This document shows, one piece after another, positions 1 through 7,197 of a DNA stretch of 32,356 nt; positions within the stretch are counted from its first letter, which is position 1; every line of letters starts with the position of its first letter. The notes beneath the pieces are model-generated. The model did no database searches, was not told the origin of the DNA, and saw nothing but the letters and a program-made list of their open reading frames with translations. The position numbers and the translations under genes are program-made. The DNA comes from Euryarchaeota archaeon UBA561 (GTDB taxonomy: Archaea; Thermoplasmatota; Poseidoniia; Poseidoniales; Poseidoniaceae): contig DANX01000117.1 in the NCBI GenBank assembly GCA_002502295.1, forward strand, positions 1 to 32,356, in the 5' to 3' direction.

Positions 1-850
1 GCGCCTCGTCCGGTTTTCCACACAATGTGAGTGTCCAACCCGCATCGTCCGTATGAAACGAGACGATGTCGTCGCTGTCGGCAAGCGCCGCTGGGTCTGC
101 CTCACCGGATCCCGATATCACGTATCGCCCAGCGAGTCCAAGGCGTTGTTCAACGGCGCTCAATGGACCTTCATCTAGCAACTGCCCTCGGTGGAGCAAG
201 GCGATGCGATCGATGAGCCCTTCCAATTGAGCCACCATGTGCGACGAAATAACCACGCTTACTCCCTTTGCTGCCAAGGTTTTGACCAAGGCACTGAAGG
301 CTTGAGCGGCCACTGGGTCAAGCCCGTTGAAGGGTTCGTCCAGCAACAGCACCTTGGGCGAGCCAAGCAGTGCAGCAGCGATTGAAAGCCGTTGGCGCAT
401 GCCTTGACTGAGGTTGTCCAGCGGCTCGTCTCGACGACTTCGAAGGCCGACAAGTGAAAGCAGCCGCTCAACCTTCTTTTCCGATGTCCCCCTCATCTCC
501 CCGAGTTGCGTTAGGGTTTGAGCAACGGTTGAACGACCCTGCCAGCGGACTTGTTCGGGCATATGACCAACCCAACGGCGCAGGTCATCGACCTCTTGCC
601 ATTCAGACCCGTCAAAGCGGGTTTTAACCTGGCCCGCTTGAAGCGGCAAAAGGCCAGCCATCATTCGCAGGAGCGTGGTTTTCCCCGCTCCGTTGGGGCC
701 AATTAATCCAAGCACTGCGCCTTGGAAGAGGTCAAACGAAACACCGAGGATGCCAGGTCCATCCCGGGTGGCCCAGGGTCGAATCAGTGTCGGAGCCGGA
801 ATGGCGTGTCGGTGCAGAACCGATTTGAAGGAAAGAATCGCTTCCGCCAT
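1..850 (-). CDS. ABC transporter ATP-binding protein (C-terminus cut by the left edge)
   Basis: This is the nucleotide-binding subunit of an ABC transporter, which would sit on the inner face of the membrane and hydrolyse ATP. From the ATG at 850 the translation shows a Walker A (GPNGAGKT) near residue 56, a signature motif of the form LSQGMRQR, a Walker B of the form VLLLDEP followed by FNGLDP, and a switch histidine in the segment SSHM. The order and spacing suit the exporter-like or drug and lipid ATPase branch. The reading frame runs off position 1, so the C-terminus is missing. The frame is also open upstream of 850, with in-frame GTG codons at 862 and about 925 and a TTG at 940. The true start could therefore lie further upstream and overlap the divergent gene at 940. 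No permease is visible; it may lie beyond the left edge. Substrate unknown. Confidence 0.88.
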   Translation of the reverse strand, partial: MAEAILSFKSVLHRHAIPAPTLIRPWATRDGPGILGVSFDLFQGAVLGLIGPNGAGKTTLLRMMAGLLPLQAGQVKTRFDGSEWQEVDDLRRWVGHMPEQVRWQGRSTVAQTLTQLGEMRGTSEKKVERLLSLVGLRSRRDEPLDNLSQGMRQRLSIAAALLGSPKVLLLDEPFNGLDPVAAQAFSALVKTLAAKGVSVVISSHMVAQLEGLIDRIALLHRGQLLDEGPLSAVEQRLGLAGRYVISGSGEADPAALADSDDIVSFHTDDAGWTLTLCGKPDEA

Positions 851-939
851 GGGCAAATCCACGGGAAACCCTTGCTTCAACCTTGGCGAGAGGCGAACCT
901 CTATGGCGGGCTTGTTGAGATTAAACACCGGTATTGACA

Positions 940-1818
940 ATGTGGCAAGGCATGGTTCAGTCCTTGGCGCCGGTTGCGGGAGGTTGCCTCGCGCTGTTTT
1001 TCATGCACCAACGAACGGAAGAAGAGGGAGGAAATCACTGGACCGCTCCTTTCGGTACGAACGGTCTTCGGATGATGGGCCTCTTTGTCCTCATGATGTG
1101 GGTGGTGCCCGCTGGAGCCCTGATCGCTCTACCCGTTCTGCTTTTGCTCTCCCTGCTCAGTCCTGCTGCCCGCAACGAATGGGTCGAACATCGAGCGCCG
1201 CGTCTCCTCACCATTGGTGTGGCCGTGCTGTGTTTGGGAGCCACGGGTTTTCTTCCTGTTTCGCAACCCGTTGAACCCGAAGAGTGGGGCCGGCCGCTGT
1301 TCACTGAAAATCCTCATGCCCCTGCTTACCCAGCCAGTCAGCAATACACGTGGTTGACGAACGATGTTGTTGTTTTGCAATCCATTAGCATGCGTTTGCC
1401 ACATCAATCCGGGGCCGTGGGGGCGGAGGCTACAGCGCTAACACTCGCTTCTGTGTTGGGAATGGAAAGCGACCGAATGCACCAAGCGATCGAGTTGATC
1501 GATGATGAGGTGCCCTTTGTTCGTCTAAATCCTGACGAGATTGAGCTTGCCTCGGTACCATCCCCTACCTCCTTGGATATTCGCATCAGTTCATCGGCCA
1601 CAGAATCGGTTGAATACCGTCGTTATGACATCAAATCAACGGCGTTTGGAAACGATGCTGAGGGAACCAAAGTTGGCGAAGTCACCGTTTTTGCAAAGGC
1701 ATCCATGGGGGGTCAACTCGACATGTTGGTCATTGTCAGGCCGCTCGGTCATCCCACGCTGGAAACCGACGGCACAGGCGAAGCGTGGATTCGGCCTTGG
1801 TTAACGGCCAGAGCATGA
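940..1818 (+). CDS. Hypothetical membrane protein with large C-terminal domain
   Basis: I do not recognise a family. The protein is about 292 residues from the ATG at 940; a TTG at 934 and an ATG at 952 are alternatives. It has a weakly hydrophobic N-terminus, then two clear membrane segments at roughly residues 48-75 and 88-105, separated by a short loop. After these comes a soluble region of about 185 residues, mixed alpha and beta in composition, probably outside the cytoplasm. There are no cysteine pairs or catalytic motifs. It is divergent from the ABC ATPase gene, with only about 90 bases between the conservative starts, so the two may share a promoter region. It could be an accessory subunit for that transporter, but this rests on adjacency alone. 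Its 3' end converges on sdhB with a 19-base gap. Confidence 0.6.
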   Translation: MWQGMVQSLAPVAGGCLALFFMHQRTEEEGGNHWTAPFGTNGLRMMGLFVLMMWVVPAGALIALPVLLLLSLLSPAARNEWVEHRAPRLLTIGVAVLCLGATGFLPVSQPVEPEEWGRPLFTENPHAPAYPASQQYTWLTNDVVVLQSISMRLPHQSGAVGAEATALTLASVLGMESDRMHQAIELIDDEVPFVRLNPDEIELASVPSPTSLDIRISSSATESVEYRRYDIKSTAFGNDAEGTKVGEVTVFAKASMGGQLDMLVIVRPLGHPTLETDGTGEAWIRPWLTARA

Positions 1819-1837
1819 GCACGAGTTACGTTGTGCT

Positions 1838-2605
1838 TCAATATCGGACGTTTTTGCGGGTGATGGTTCGCCAGATACGTTGCAATGGGTCGTAGTACCT
1901 GTCAACCACGCGCTCCTTCAGTTGGATGATGGCATCGTCGGTGATTTGAATGCCAGCCGGGCAGACTTCGGTGCAGCATCGCGTGATGTTACAGTATTCG
2001 ACTCCGAATTCCTTCTTGATTTCTGGAACACGATCTTCTGTGTCAAGCGGGTGCATTTCGTATTGAGCAAGGCGAACAAGGTTTCGGGGGCCTGCGAAAT
2101 CATCAAACAGGGCGTGGTCTCGAAGGACGTGGCAGGTGTTCACGCACAGGAAACACTCGATGCATTCACGGAAGTGTTGCACCCGATCGGCTTCCATCTG
2201 ATTGAATTCCCAGTCCATGCTTTCCGGGCCGTTGATGGGTGCAATCCGCTGGGCGACTTCGTAGTTCCAACTGACATCCGTGACCAGGTCTTTGATGTGG
2301 GGGAAGGCTTTCATGGGGCGGATTTCGATGGCCTGACCTTCAGGTGTTTCGGCGACGACGTCGCTCATTCGAGTCATGCACATCAAGCGAGGACGTCCGT
2401 TGATTTCAGCGGAACAAGAGCCACACTTGCCTGCTTTGCAGTTCCATCGAACGGCCATTTCGGGCTCCTGTTCGTATTGAATTCGGTGAACGCAGTCCAG
2501 CACCACCATGCCTTCATCGAGTTCGAGGTCGTATTCCTCGAGTTCAGCATCGTCGCCTTCCCCACGGAGAATGGTGAACGATTGCGTGGTGCCTTTGAGG
2601 GACAT
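1838..2605 (-). CDS. sdhB: Succinate dehydrogenase/fumarate reductase iron-sulfur subunit
   Basis: This subunit carries electrons from the flavoprotein to the membrane anchor of complex II. Counting from the ATG at 2605 (255 residues), the plant-type ferredoxin cysteines for the 2Fe-2S centre are C56, C61, C64 and C76. The C-terminal domain has the C-x2-C-x2-C-x3-C cluster at 148-158 and the set at 205, 211 and 215. By family precedent these hold the 4Fe-4S and 3Fe-4S centres. The usual proline after the fourth cysteine of the first cluster is a histidine here. There is an extra cysteine at 210 next to C211. The start codon overlaps the sdhA stop by one base (TGATG), so translation is probably coupled; a TTG at 2608 is the only in-frame alternative nearby. 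It is the last gene of the operon. Confidence 0.95.
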   Translation of the reverse strand: MSLKGTTQSFTILRGEGDDAELEEYDLELDEGMVVLDCVHRIQYEQEPEMAVRWNCKAGKCGSCSAEINGRPRLMCMTRMSDVVAETPEGQAIEIRPMKAFPHIKDLVTDVSWNYEVAQRIAPINGPESMDWEFNQMEADRVQHFRECIECFLCVNTCHVLRDHALFDDFAGPRNLVRLAQYEMHPLDTEDRVPEIKKEFGVEYCNITRCCTEVCPAGIQITDDAIIQLKERVVDRYYDPLQRIWRTITRKNVRY

Positions 2606-4458
2606 CAATTTCCGCTCCCTGCTTCTGCCGCTCGCTCAGCAATCATCGCTTTTACTTCTTTGAGTGCGTCCTGGAGGTCGCTGCGCATTTCTTCCAACGG
2701 CTCTTGTCGGATTTTCATTTCTCCGTTCTCCATCCAAATGATGTTCAAGGTTTTACCCCAATACTCATCTTCTGGTGTCGGGAAATCGTCTCGAGTGTGC
2801 CCGCCACGGCTTTCTTCGCGTGTGATGGCCGCCAATGTGGCGGCGAGGGACACATCCGCCATGTTGATGAGGTCCAAGGCTTGATGCCAACCTGAATTGT
2901 ACTTCCGTGAGGTTCCTGAGGAGCAGGCAAGGGCGCGCTGTTTGAACACCTTGATGTCCTCAAGGGCTTCTTCCAACTCGCTCTTGGTTCGGATGATGCC
3001 AACCTTGGCTTGCATCATGTCACGCATGTCGTCGTAAATGAGGCCGGGGTTTTCACCGCCTTCTCGCATCAACGGAGCGAGCATGTCGTCGATGGCTCGT
3101 CCGACCTGTGCTTCGTCGATGGCGGGTTGTGCAAGGTCCTTGGCTCGCTTTGCGGCGTATTCACCGGCTCGTTTGCCGAACACGATGAGGTCGGAGAGTG
3201 AATTGCCACCGAGGCGGTTTGCACCGTGAAGGCCAGAAGCGACTTCACCGCAAGCATACAGTCCGGGCACGGTTGTTTCCTGCGATTCAGCGTCGACGCG
3301 GACGCCTCCCATCACATAGTGAGCGGTGGGACCGACTTCCATTGGTTCTTTGCTGATGTCAACTCCGGCGAGTTCCTTGAATTGGTGATGCATGGAAGGC
3401 AATTTCTTCAAAATTGCTTCCTCTCCCCGGTGAGAGATGTCAAGGAATGCTCCACCGTGGGGCGAACCTCTTCCTGCTTTTACTTCGGAATTGATGGCCT
3501 TGGCTACAACGTCTCGGGTCAGGAGTTCAGGCGGACGTCGGACGGTAGCAAGCTTCCCACTGACCACTTCTTCAACCCACTGATCGGCTTCTTCAATGGT
3601 GTCTGCGTGGTCTCCTGCAAACATTTCGGGAACATAATCGAACATGAATCGTTCGTTTTCGCTGTTGGTCAATCGGCCACCTTCACCCCGGACGCCTTCC
3701 GTCACGAGAATACCCCGGACGGAGGGTGGCCACACCATTCCAGTTGGGTGAAATTGAACAAATTCCATGTCACGGAGCTCTGCACCCGCCCACAGCGCCA
3801 AGGCATGACCGTCGCCGGTGTACTCCCATGAGCCAGAACAGACCGACCAGCAACGCGTAATGCCGCCGGTTGCAAGGACAATGGACTTGGCTGAGAAGGC
3901 GTGAATGTCACCTTCAACTCGCGTGTAAGCAACGCATCCAGTGACTCGGTCGCCTTCTTTGAGAAGAGTGCGAACCGTGTATTCCATGAAGATGTCAATG
4001 CCTTCGTGAATGCCTCGTTCCTGGAGGGTGCGGATGATTTCCAGACCGGTTGCGTCGCCGACGTGAGCCAAGCGAGGGAAGGTATGTCCTCCGAAATTTC
4101 GCTGATTGATGAGGTCTTTTCGTGTGCGGTCAAAGACGGCTCCCCATTGTTCCAGCTCTCGAACACGGTCGGGGGCTTCCTTAGCGTGGTATTCTGCCAT
4201 TTGCCAATTTGCGAGCCATTTGCTCCCCTTCATCGTGTCGTGGAAGTGAACTTTCCAACCGTCCCGTGGGTCGGCGTTTTGCAGGGCAGCAGCACAGCCG
4301 CCTTCGGCCATGACCGTGTGGGCTTTACCGAGCAACGATTTGGTGATGATGGCCGTCTTTGCACCGGATCGGGCGCTTTCGATGGCAGCGCGCAGGCCAG
4401 CCCCTCCTGCACCGATCACGATGACATCGTATTCGTGGTTCGTAATGTTCTCACTCAT
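2605..4458 (-). CDS. sdhA: Succinate dehydrogenase/fumarate reductase flavoprotein subunit
   Basis: This is the FAD-containing catalytic subunit that oxidises succinate to fumarate in the citric acid cycle. It has 617 residues, close to the family norm. The N-terminus holds the dinucleotide-binding glycines (VIGAGGAGLRAA, about residues 14-25). The segment AHTVMAEGG places H47 at the position that carries covalent FAD in this family. Active-site elements are visible: H237 in HPTG, the RGEGG segment at 257-261, R315 in RDVV (the family's proton-shuttle arginine) and HGANRLGGNSL at 411-421. Its ATG overlaps the sdhC stop by four bases (ATGA), and an AGGTGAT Shine-Dalgarno sequence lies just upstream inside sdhC. 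Sequence alone does not fix direction; gene order and the membrane anchor favour succinate oxidation in an aerobic organism. Confidence 0.96.
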   Translation of the reverse strand: MSENITNHEYDVIVIGAGGAGLRAAIESARSGAKTAIITKSLLGKAHTVMAEGGCAAALQNADPRDGWKVHFHDTMKGSKWLANWQMAEYHAKEAPDRVRELEQWGAVFDRTRKDLINQRNFGGHTFPRLAHVGDATGLEIIRTLQERGIHEGIDIFMEYTVRTLLKEGDRVTGCVAYTRVEGDIHAFSAKSIVLATGGITRCWSVCSGSWEYTGDGHALALWAGAELRDMEFVQFHPTGMVWPPSVRGILVTEGVRGEGGRLTNSENERFMFDYVPEMFAGDHADTIEEADQWVEEVVSGKLATVRRPPELLTRDVVAKAINSEVKAGRGSPHGGAFLDISHRGEEAILKKLPSMHHQFKELAGVDISKEPMEVGPTAHYVMGGVRVDAESQETTVPGLYACGEVASGLHGANRLGGNSLSDLIVFGKRAGEYAAKRAKDLAQPAIDEAQVGRAIDDMLAPLMREGGENPGLIYDDMRDMMQAKVGIIRTKSELEEALEDIKVFKQRALACSSGTSRKYNSGWHQALDLINMADVSLAATLAAITREESRGGHTRDDFPTPEDEYWGKTLNIIWMENGEMKIRQEPLEEMRSDLQDALKEVKAMIAERAAEAGSGN

Positions 4459-5285
4459 CCCATCACCTTAATTGAAAAAAACACCATGTCGTTGACCCGG
4501 CCTTCTGCGACCAGTAACACCCAGATGTCGCCGAGGAATACAAAGGTTAGTGATGTCCAAAACCAAAATCCATGAGACCGGTTAGCGATACTGATCTTGC
4601 CAAAGAGCATGCCTCGGACACGACTGATGCTCGATGTCCAGCGGTCCAGCATGCCACCAGCGAGATGACGTAGAGCGTGGCACGATGTGACGTACATCGT
4701 TAGCAAGAAGGCTTCAAAGCCCATCACGAAGGTTCCGATGGAAACGCCGAATCCCTCGTGTGCTGCGGAGTGAAAGTGCATGGTGTGGGTCACGTCCCAC
4801 CACTTGATCAGGATGATGATGATGGCTGCATAGAGGAAATAGCGGTGGAGGTTGTTGAATAGAAACATCCTTCTTTCTCCTTGGTAACCAATGGCCTTGT
4901 TGATGTCAGGCTCATCAACCCAGCACGCCGTTGGACTGGCAAAGAAGGTCCGGTAGTAGACGCGGCGCATGTAATAGCAGGTGCCCCTGAATCCAAAGGG
5001 AATCCAGAGGACAAGAATCGCAGCGTTCACCCATTCAGGGTGATTCCAAGCCGAGAGTCCGAACAGGTCCCATTCGAGGACATTCGGGGAAAAAATAGGC
5101 GACATCACCGTGCTTCCGTGGAGCTTGTAAGAGATTTCTGCGTCGTAGAAAAACAAGCGCCAGAAGGTGTAGATGAGGGCGGCGGTTAGGCCGGTTCCCA
5201 TCGCTACAGGTTGACTCCACCAATTGTCAATGCGGTTCGTGCGACCCAGTCCGTTGAGGACAGGGAGTTTGATGCCTTCACCCAT
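4455..5285 (-). CDS. sdhC: Succinate dehydrogenase cytochrome b/membrane anchor subunit (single five-helix anchor)
   Basis: This is the membrane anchor of complex II, inferred from its place as first gene of sdhCAB and from its composition. The 276-residue protein has five predicted membrane segments at about residues 27-47, 86-105, 147-165, 179-205 and 240-260. Histidines that could ligate heme occur in NNLHRYF (H147) and in CHALRH (H203, H206); others (H168, H170, H172, H176) flank the third and fourth helices. No separate sdhD is present, so one five-helix polypeptide appears to replace the SdhC/SdhD pair. Number of hemes and quinone type cannot be read from the sequence. The start at 5285 follows a purine-rich GGGGGAA and, just upstream, a perfect hairpin at 5299-5313. 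sdhC, sdhA and sdhB are all joined by overlapping stop and start codons. Confidence 0.85.
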   Translation of the reverse strand: MGEGIKLPVLNGLGRTNRIDNWWSQPVAMGTGLTAALIYTFWRLFFYDAEISYKLHGSTVMSPIFSPNVLEWDLFGLSAWNHPEWVNAAILVLWIPFGFRGTCYYMRRVYYRTFFASPTACWVDEPDINKAIGYQGERRMFLFNNLHRYFLYAAIIIILIKWWDVTHTMHFHSAAHEGFGVSIGTFVMGFEAFLLTMYVTSCHALRHLAGGMLDRWTSSISRVRGMLFGKISIANRSHGFWFWTSLTFVFLGDIWVLLVAEGRVNDMVFFSIKVMG

Positions 5286-5298
5286 GCAATTCCCCCGC

Positions 5299-5313
5299 GT
5301 TCCCTACGGGAAC
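5299..5313 (-). promoter_or_regulatory. Hairpin GTTCCCGTAGGGAAC in the sdhC leader
   Basis: A perfect inverted repeat with 6-bp arms and a GTA loop, 13 nt before the sdhC start and 2 nt before a purine-rich run that can serve as ribosome binding site. The core CCCGTAGGG also occurs in the thrS leader in the same orientation and the same layout. It could be a leader RNA element, or a terminator or processing site following the aldehyde dehydrogenase gene. No T-run follows it. Confidence 0.4.
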
Positions 5314-5326
5314 AACCTATCCGAGT

Positions 5327-5364
5327 GCCGCAGGGTCTTTGAGGTTCACCATTGAGCCGCAGGG
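5327..5364. repeat. Pair of 9-bp direct repeats (GCCGCAGGG) between the aldehyde dehydrogenase gene and sdhC
   Basis: GCCGCAGGG occurs at 5327-5335 and 5356-5364, start to start 29 bp apart, in the 95-base gap upstream of sdhC. The spacing of about three helical turns would suit paired protein binding on one face of the DNA. Chance is also possible for a repeat this short. Confidence 0.25.
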
Positions 5365-5380
5365 CGATTTTGGAAGAATT

Positions 5381-7111
5381 TCAGGCCAATTCTGACCAAT
5401 TAACCTCGGCTTCGACCATTTCTATTTCGTCAACGTCCATCTGGGCCAATTGAAGTTTGCCGGACAGTTCATCGTTCACAGCGTGCCAGTATGAGTAGGC
5501 TTCAATCACCCAAATACCCGATTCGCGGGTACCGTTTCCTGAGCCTTTGACGCCACCAAATGGCAGGTGTGCTTCGGCTCCGGTGGTCGAATTGTTGATG
5601 CCCGTCATGCCTGCTTTGATGCCGGTCTTGTAGCGGTAGGCTTCGAGCCGGTCGTTGGTGTAAATGGCCGATGAAAGACCGTAAGGGCTGGCGTTGGCCA
5701 AGTGGAGTGCATGGTCAAAATCCTTGGCCTTGACAACGGTGACGGCCGGTCCGAAAATCTCCTCGTGGAAGCATTCCATGTCCTCGGTCACATCAACAAA
5801 GACGTGCGGCCACATGAACACGCCTTCCGTGGCATCACCGAGGAAGTTTTCAGGAGCGCTATCGGCGGTGATTGGGCCCTTGCCCCAAAGCTGTGTGGCG
5901 CCGCTGGATTTGACCATTTCGAGATCACCGAGGAAATCTTTGGCGTATTTTTCGGAAAGCATTGGTCCGTAAAGGACGTCCTTGTGGACAAGCGAGTTAC
6001 CAATCCGAGTTGCCTTGACCTTGTCCATGAACATCTCCATAAATTCGTCGTAAATGTCCTCGTGGAGTATAAGATTCCCAAGGCTCGTGCACCGCTGTCC
6101 AGCCGTACCGAAGGCGCCCCAGTAGGCACCTTCAACAGCGTTGTTGAGGTTGGCGGATGGCATCACAACGAGTGGGTTTTTCCCGCCCAATTCAAGGGAG
6201 CAGGAGACCAAGTTCCGCCCACACGTTTCGCCAATCATCTTTCCGACACCGGTGGAACCGGTGAACGAGATCTTGTTGACCAGACCATCGTCAACGGCGT
6301 CGACGAGGTATTGTCCTGCTCCGCTTCCTTTGCCGTGGACGAGGTTGATGACACCATCGGGCAGGCCAGCCTCGTGCATGATACGGGCGAGGGCAAACGA
6401 AAGCAGTGGAGCATCTTGTGGGCTTTTCCACACGCAAGTGTTGCCGCACATGATGGCCGGAATCATCTTCCAGAACGGCACGGCCGATGGAAAGTTGCAA
6501 GCGTTGATGATGCCGCAAACACCGAGCGGTCGGCGGTAGGTGAACAACTCCTTGTCTGGCAGTTCAGAATTCACGGTTTGGCCGTAAAGTCGTCGACCTT
6601 CAGATTGAAAGAACAAACAGGTGTCAATGGCTTCTTGAATCTCACCGCCGGATTCCTTGAGTGTTTTTCCAATTTCTCGGGTTTCCAATGCCACCAGGGC
6701 ATCCTTGTGCTCCATGAGCAAACGGCCCATGTTTCCGATGATTTGACCTCGTGTCGGTGCAGGTGTAGCGGCCCACGCTGGAAAAGCAGCCCTGGCGGCA
6801 TGCAGTGCTTCGTGGACATCGTCTCGAGTTGACAACGGAAATTCACCGAGGCAGTCAGCGAGGAGGGCAGGGTTGGTTGACGAAAACGTTCCGTTGTCAC
6901 TTGCTGTGGCCAACCGTCCGTTGATGATGTTGTAGCCGCGAACGGCAGGTTTGCCGTTGGGGTTGTCGATTTCCATGTATTCCAAACCGGTTTCAAGAAC
7001 GTGAACCATGGGTTTACCGACCTTGCCCTGTCTCTTCAATGTGATGGATGAAAGGTTTGCATCTTCCTTCGAGGTTGAAAGACTCTCGGGCTTGGGTTTA
7101 TAGTGGCCCAT
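5381..7111 (-). CDS. NAD(P)-dependent aldehyde dehydrogenase (ALDH7-like)
   Basis: A 576-residue aldehyde dehydrogenase, which oxidises an aldehyde to a carboxylate with NAD(P). Catalytic residues are visible: nucleophile C341 in GQRCTS, general base E307 in LELGGK, N206 in NACNFP, cofactor lysine K229 in VWKSP, and the glycine motif FTGSTGVG at 283-290. The wording of these motifs (TAGQRCT, INACNFP) resembles the ALDH7/aminoadipate-semialdehyde branch more than betaine or succinate-semialdehyde enzymes, but the substrate cannot be fixed. The N-terminus is about 50 residues longer than usual, polar and basic; a start at M35 would trim most of it. The gene lies upstream of sdhC on the same strand with a 95-base gap, so it may feed the operon or be transcribed separately. 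Its promoter probably lies in the 86-base region shared with cdc48. Confidence 0.93.
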   Translation of the reverse strand: MGHYKPKPESLSTSKEDANLSSITLKRQGKVGKPMVHVLETGLEYMEIDNPNGKPAVRGYNIINGRLATASDNGTFSSTNPALLADCLGEFPLSTRDDVHEALHAARAAFPAWAATPAPTRGQIIGNMGRLLMEHKDALVALETREIGKTLKESGGEIQEAIDTCLFFQSEGRRLYGQTVNSELPDKELFTYRRPLGVCGIINACNFPSAVPFWKMIPAIMCGNTCVWKSPQDAPLLSFALARIMHEAGLPDGVINLVHGKGSGAGQYLVDAVDDGLVNKISFTGSTGVGKMIGETCGRNLVSCSLELGGKNPLVVMPSANLNNAVEGAYWGAFGTAGQRCTSLGNLILHEDIYDEFMEMFMDKVKATRIGNSLVHKDVLYGPMLSEKYAKDFLGDLEMVKSSGATQLWGKGPITADSAPENFLGDATEGVFMWPHVFVDVTEDMECFHEEIFGPAVTVVKAKDFDHALHLANASPYGLSSAIYTNDRLEAYRYKTGIKAGMTGINNSTTGAEAHLPFGGVKGSGNGTRESGIWVIEAYSYWHAVNDELSGKLQLAQMDVDEIEMVEAEVNWSELA

Positions 7112-7156
7112 CCGTAGACTTCTCTGCGGACAGACCTAGGGCCCGGTTGAATTTCA

Positions 7157-7163
7157 TTATATA
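7157..7163. promoter_or_regulatory. TATA-like box (TTATATA) between divergent aldehyde dehydrogenase and cdc48 genes
   Basis: The AT-rich heptamer stands out in a GC-rich intergenic region. It lies about 38 nt before the cdc48 ATG, leaving room for a short leader that contains the GAGGGAGA ribosome binding site at 7187-7194. Because the core is nearly symmetric it could also serve the minus-strand gene, whose start is about 50 nt away. Confidence 0.5.
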
Positions 7164-7197
7164 CCGTAAATGGTTCATTCGCAAAAGAGGGAGACAC

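Noticed and set aside
1818..1837. Stem AGCAC/GTGCT between the convergent membrane-protein and sdhB genes as a terminator
   Set aside because: Only five base pairs around a 10-nt loop with no T-run; easily expected by chance.
1880..2884. Plus-strand frame of 334 residues across sdhB and the 3' end of sdhA
   Set aside because: It lies antisense to two genes with complete iron-sulfur and flavin motifs, and its translation shows no family pattern.
5702..6832. Plus-strand frame of 376 residues inside the aldehyde dehydrogenase gene
   Set aside because: Antisense shadow of a gene with all catalytic residues. The length reflects the base composition at third positions.
7048..7197. N-terminal extension of cdc48 by 50 residues
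   Set aside because: It overlaps the aldehyde dehydrogenase start and the promoter region; the ATG at 7198 has a ribosome binding site and the family N-terminus.
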